This document shows, one piece after another, positions 32,476-33,394 of a stretch of DNA of 33,394 nucleotides. The first letter of the stretch is position 1. Each line of letters opens with the position of its first letter. The translations under genes were made by a program, and so were the position numbers. Below the pieces are notes generated by a model that was given only the letters and a program-made list of their open reading frames with translations, was not told where the DNA came from and did no database searches. This DNA comes from an uncultured Clostridia bacterium (GTDB lineage: Bacteria; Bacillota; Clostridia; Christensenellales; Borkfalkiaceae): the NCBI GenBank assembly GCA_947627665.1, contig CANQWX010000021.1, forward strand, positions 1-33,394, written 5' to 3'.

Positions 32476-32600
32476 GGTCCAGCCTCGGATCTCATGTAGC
32501 ACCGTCGCCCGCGCACAGTCTGCCTTGCGCAGACACTAAGCCGTGAGAGTGCGGCAAATTGGGTCGCCCACGGCGGAAGTGAATTCCGCCTAAGGCAAGT
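32476..32600 (+). ncRNA. Possible structured RNA (unassigned)
   Basis: A non-repetitive stretch without a credible ORF. Local hairpins GTCTGC-CTTGC-GCAGAC (32518-32534), GCCG/CGGC (about 32540-32554) and GGCGGAA-GTGAA-TTCCGCC (32572-32590). TGCCTT (32521-32526) and AAGGCA (32592-32597) could close a 77-nt domain, competing with the first hairpin. It does not fold as a proper tRNA and matches no RNA class I know. Confidence 0.3.
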
Positions 32601-32604
32601 ATTC

Positions 32605-32940
32605 TAAAATGTCATTTCGAGCAGAGCCGCAGGCGCCGTCGAGAAATCTCCACCTTGCTGTCCCTGAAGCGTCGTCGAATGGGTGACGTCATATTTCGAC
32701 TTCGCTCAATATGACGTACGGGGAATTCCCCCAGTCACCTTTGGTGCCAGCTCCCCTACAGGGGCGCCGAGTCCTCTTGCTGTCCCTGAAAGGGAAAGTG
32801 GCGCGAAGCGCCGAAAGGGTTCTCGGAACCCCTCAGTCACTCACTACGTTCGTGCCAGCTCCCCTGCGAGGGGCGCCGAGAACGTACCCCCTCCACCGGA
32901 GGGGGATCCAGGGGGTGGGCAGGGATTCGTGTCCCCAAAC
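32605..32940. repeat. Intergenic mosaic repeat block R10
   Basis: GTCATTTCGAGCAGAGCC...GAGAAATCTC (32611-32650), a GGGTGACGTCATATTTCGAC fragment, the CTGTCCCTGAAAGGGAAAG...CAGTCACTCACTACG cassette (32777-32872) and CCCCCTCCACCGGAGGGGG. It runs up to the MGMT-family gene, whose promoter is therefore not recognisable. Confidence 0.8.
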
Positions 32941-32950
32941 CGTGTCATCT

Positions 32951-33262
32951 ATGACTGATTTCGATCAAGCCGTCTATGAATACTTAAAGACCGTGCCGCG
33001 GGGGAAAGTCGTCACCTACGGCATGATCGCCCATGCCATCGGCAGACCTCGGGCAAGCCGGCAGGTCGGCAATGCCCTCCACCGCAACCCCACGCCCGTC
33101 GTCGTGCCCTGCCACAGGGTCGTCAACCGCGAGGGACGGCTCGCGCCCGCCTTCGCCTTCGGCGGGACGGACATGCAGGCGCAGCTTCTCCGCGCCGAGG
33201 GCGTGGAAGTGATAAACGGCTACGTCGACCTGATGAAATATCTTTGGGAGGGGAACTCATAA
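32951..33262 (+). CDS. MGMT-family (alkyltransferase-like) DNA-binding protein
   Basis: 103 residues covering only the C-terminal domain of O6-alkylguanine-DNA alkyltransferases: VPRGKVVTYGMIA, the DNA-binding ASRQVGNALHRNP helix and VVPCHRVV with Cys54. Short ATL proteins usually carry Trp in place of this Cys (PWHRV); here the Cys is kept, so alkyl transfer is possible although the N-terminal domain is missing. The end VDLMKYLW is typical of the short group. The ATG at 32951 begins the conserved FDQAVYEYLKTVP; the open frame continues upstream only through repeats. No Shine-Dalgarno is evident. Confidence 0.88.
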   Translation: MTDFDQAVYEYLKTVPRGKVVTYGMIAHAIGRPRASRQVGNALHRNPTPVVVPCHRVVNREGRLAPAFAFGGTDMQAQLLRAEGVEVINGYVDLMKYLWEGNS

Positions 33263-33280
33263 GAGTTGGAGCGAGCCACA

Positions 33281-33394
33281 TCAGGTGGGGGAAGACCTGC
33301 CCCCTTTGAAGGGGGCGGGTGGCGCGGAGCGTCAGGTGGGGGAAGACCTGCCCCCTTTGAAGGGGGCGGGTGGCGCGGAGCGTCAGGTGGGGGA
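33281..33394. repeat. 51-bp tandem repeat running off the window end
   Basis: Units begin at 33281, 33332 and 33383 with TCAGGTGGGGGA and contain GCCCCCTTTGAAGGGGGC and GGTGGCGCGGAGCG. The first two units are essentially identical; the third is cut by the window edge. A related single unit occurs near 5095-5150. Confidence 0.9.

Noticed and set aside
32521..32597. tRNA gene suggested by a 77-nt domain and a T-arm-like hairpin
   Set aside because: Only five of seven acceptor pairs form, the T-loop lacks TTCGA, and no D-arm with GG or a proper anticodon stem can be drawn.
32711..32950. N-terminal extension of the MGMT-family protein
   Set aside because: It is translated from repeat block R10; the conserved domain starts at 32951.

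Overview
The window is a GC-rich chromosomal segment from an anaerobic, fermentative Gram-positive-type bacterium, most likely a member of the class Clostridia. The gene content points this way: an electron-bifurcating [FeFe] hydrogenase (hydCBA), a large clostridial-type IleS, the rdgB-yfcE pair, a CzrA-type ArsR regulator and a phage/ICE-style DUF6291 protein. I cannot name the genus from sequence alone. No rRNA, convincing tRNA or CRISPR array was found.

Layout. 1-1240: AT-richer foreign DNA, with the 3' part of a large serine recombinase and a decayed IS200/IS605-type tnpA end. 1494-4530: DUF378 protein, then feoA-feoB-RluA-type pseudouridine synthase with overlapping genes. 4573-7932: ArsR metal sensor with a clear operator and a Zn/Cd P-type ATPase, now separated by about 0.9 kb of repeats. 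8495-9223 (-): a DUF6291 protein with a DnaI/DnaC-like zinc tail. 9526-13102: adenine deaminase, then a MgtE with a duplicated N domain and a small leader ORF. 13625-15944: rdgB, an unknown polytopic membrane protein and yfcE. 16204-18433 (-): a UPF0104/LPG-synthase-TM protein and an EamA transporter, divergent from a small HMA metallochaperone (18560-18784). 19214-22336: ileS. 23126-27269 (-): hydCBA. 27898-28635 (-): a glycerophosphodiester phosphodiesterase. 28772-30479: a membrane protein and a membrane-anchored PstS-like protein. 30628-32436: lepA. 32951-33262: a small MGMT-family protein.

Nearly every longer intergenic gap is filled with the same five or so families of short GC-rich palindromic cassettes, shuffled and in both orientations. 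Together they make up roughly 4.5 kb, about one seventh of the window. They separate genes that belong together (arsR and its ATPase) and lie between a gene and its terminator (gdpD).

The second window-wide pattern is promoter placement. Several single genes (HMA chaperone, GDPD, UPF0104 protein, ade, DUF6291 gene) have a -10 box ending only 6-9 nt before the start codon, which predicts leaderless or nearly leaderless mRNAs. Operon genes (hydCBA, zntA, ileS, rdgB, yfcE) have ordinary Shine-Dalgarno sites. Other notable points are a FeoB whose G4 guanine-specificity motif is lost, a terminator-like hairpin whose loop is exactly the -35 box of the arsR promoter, and a possible structured RNA after lepA.
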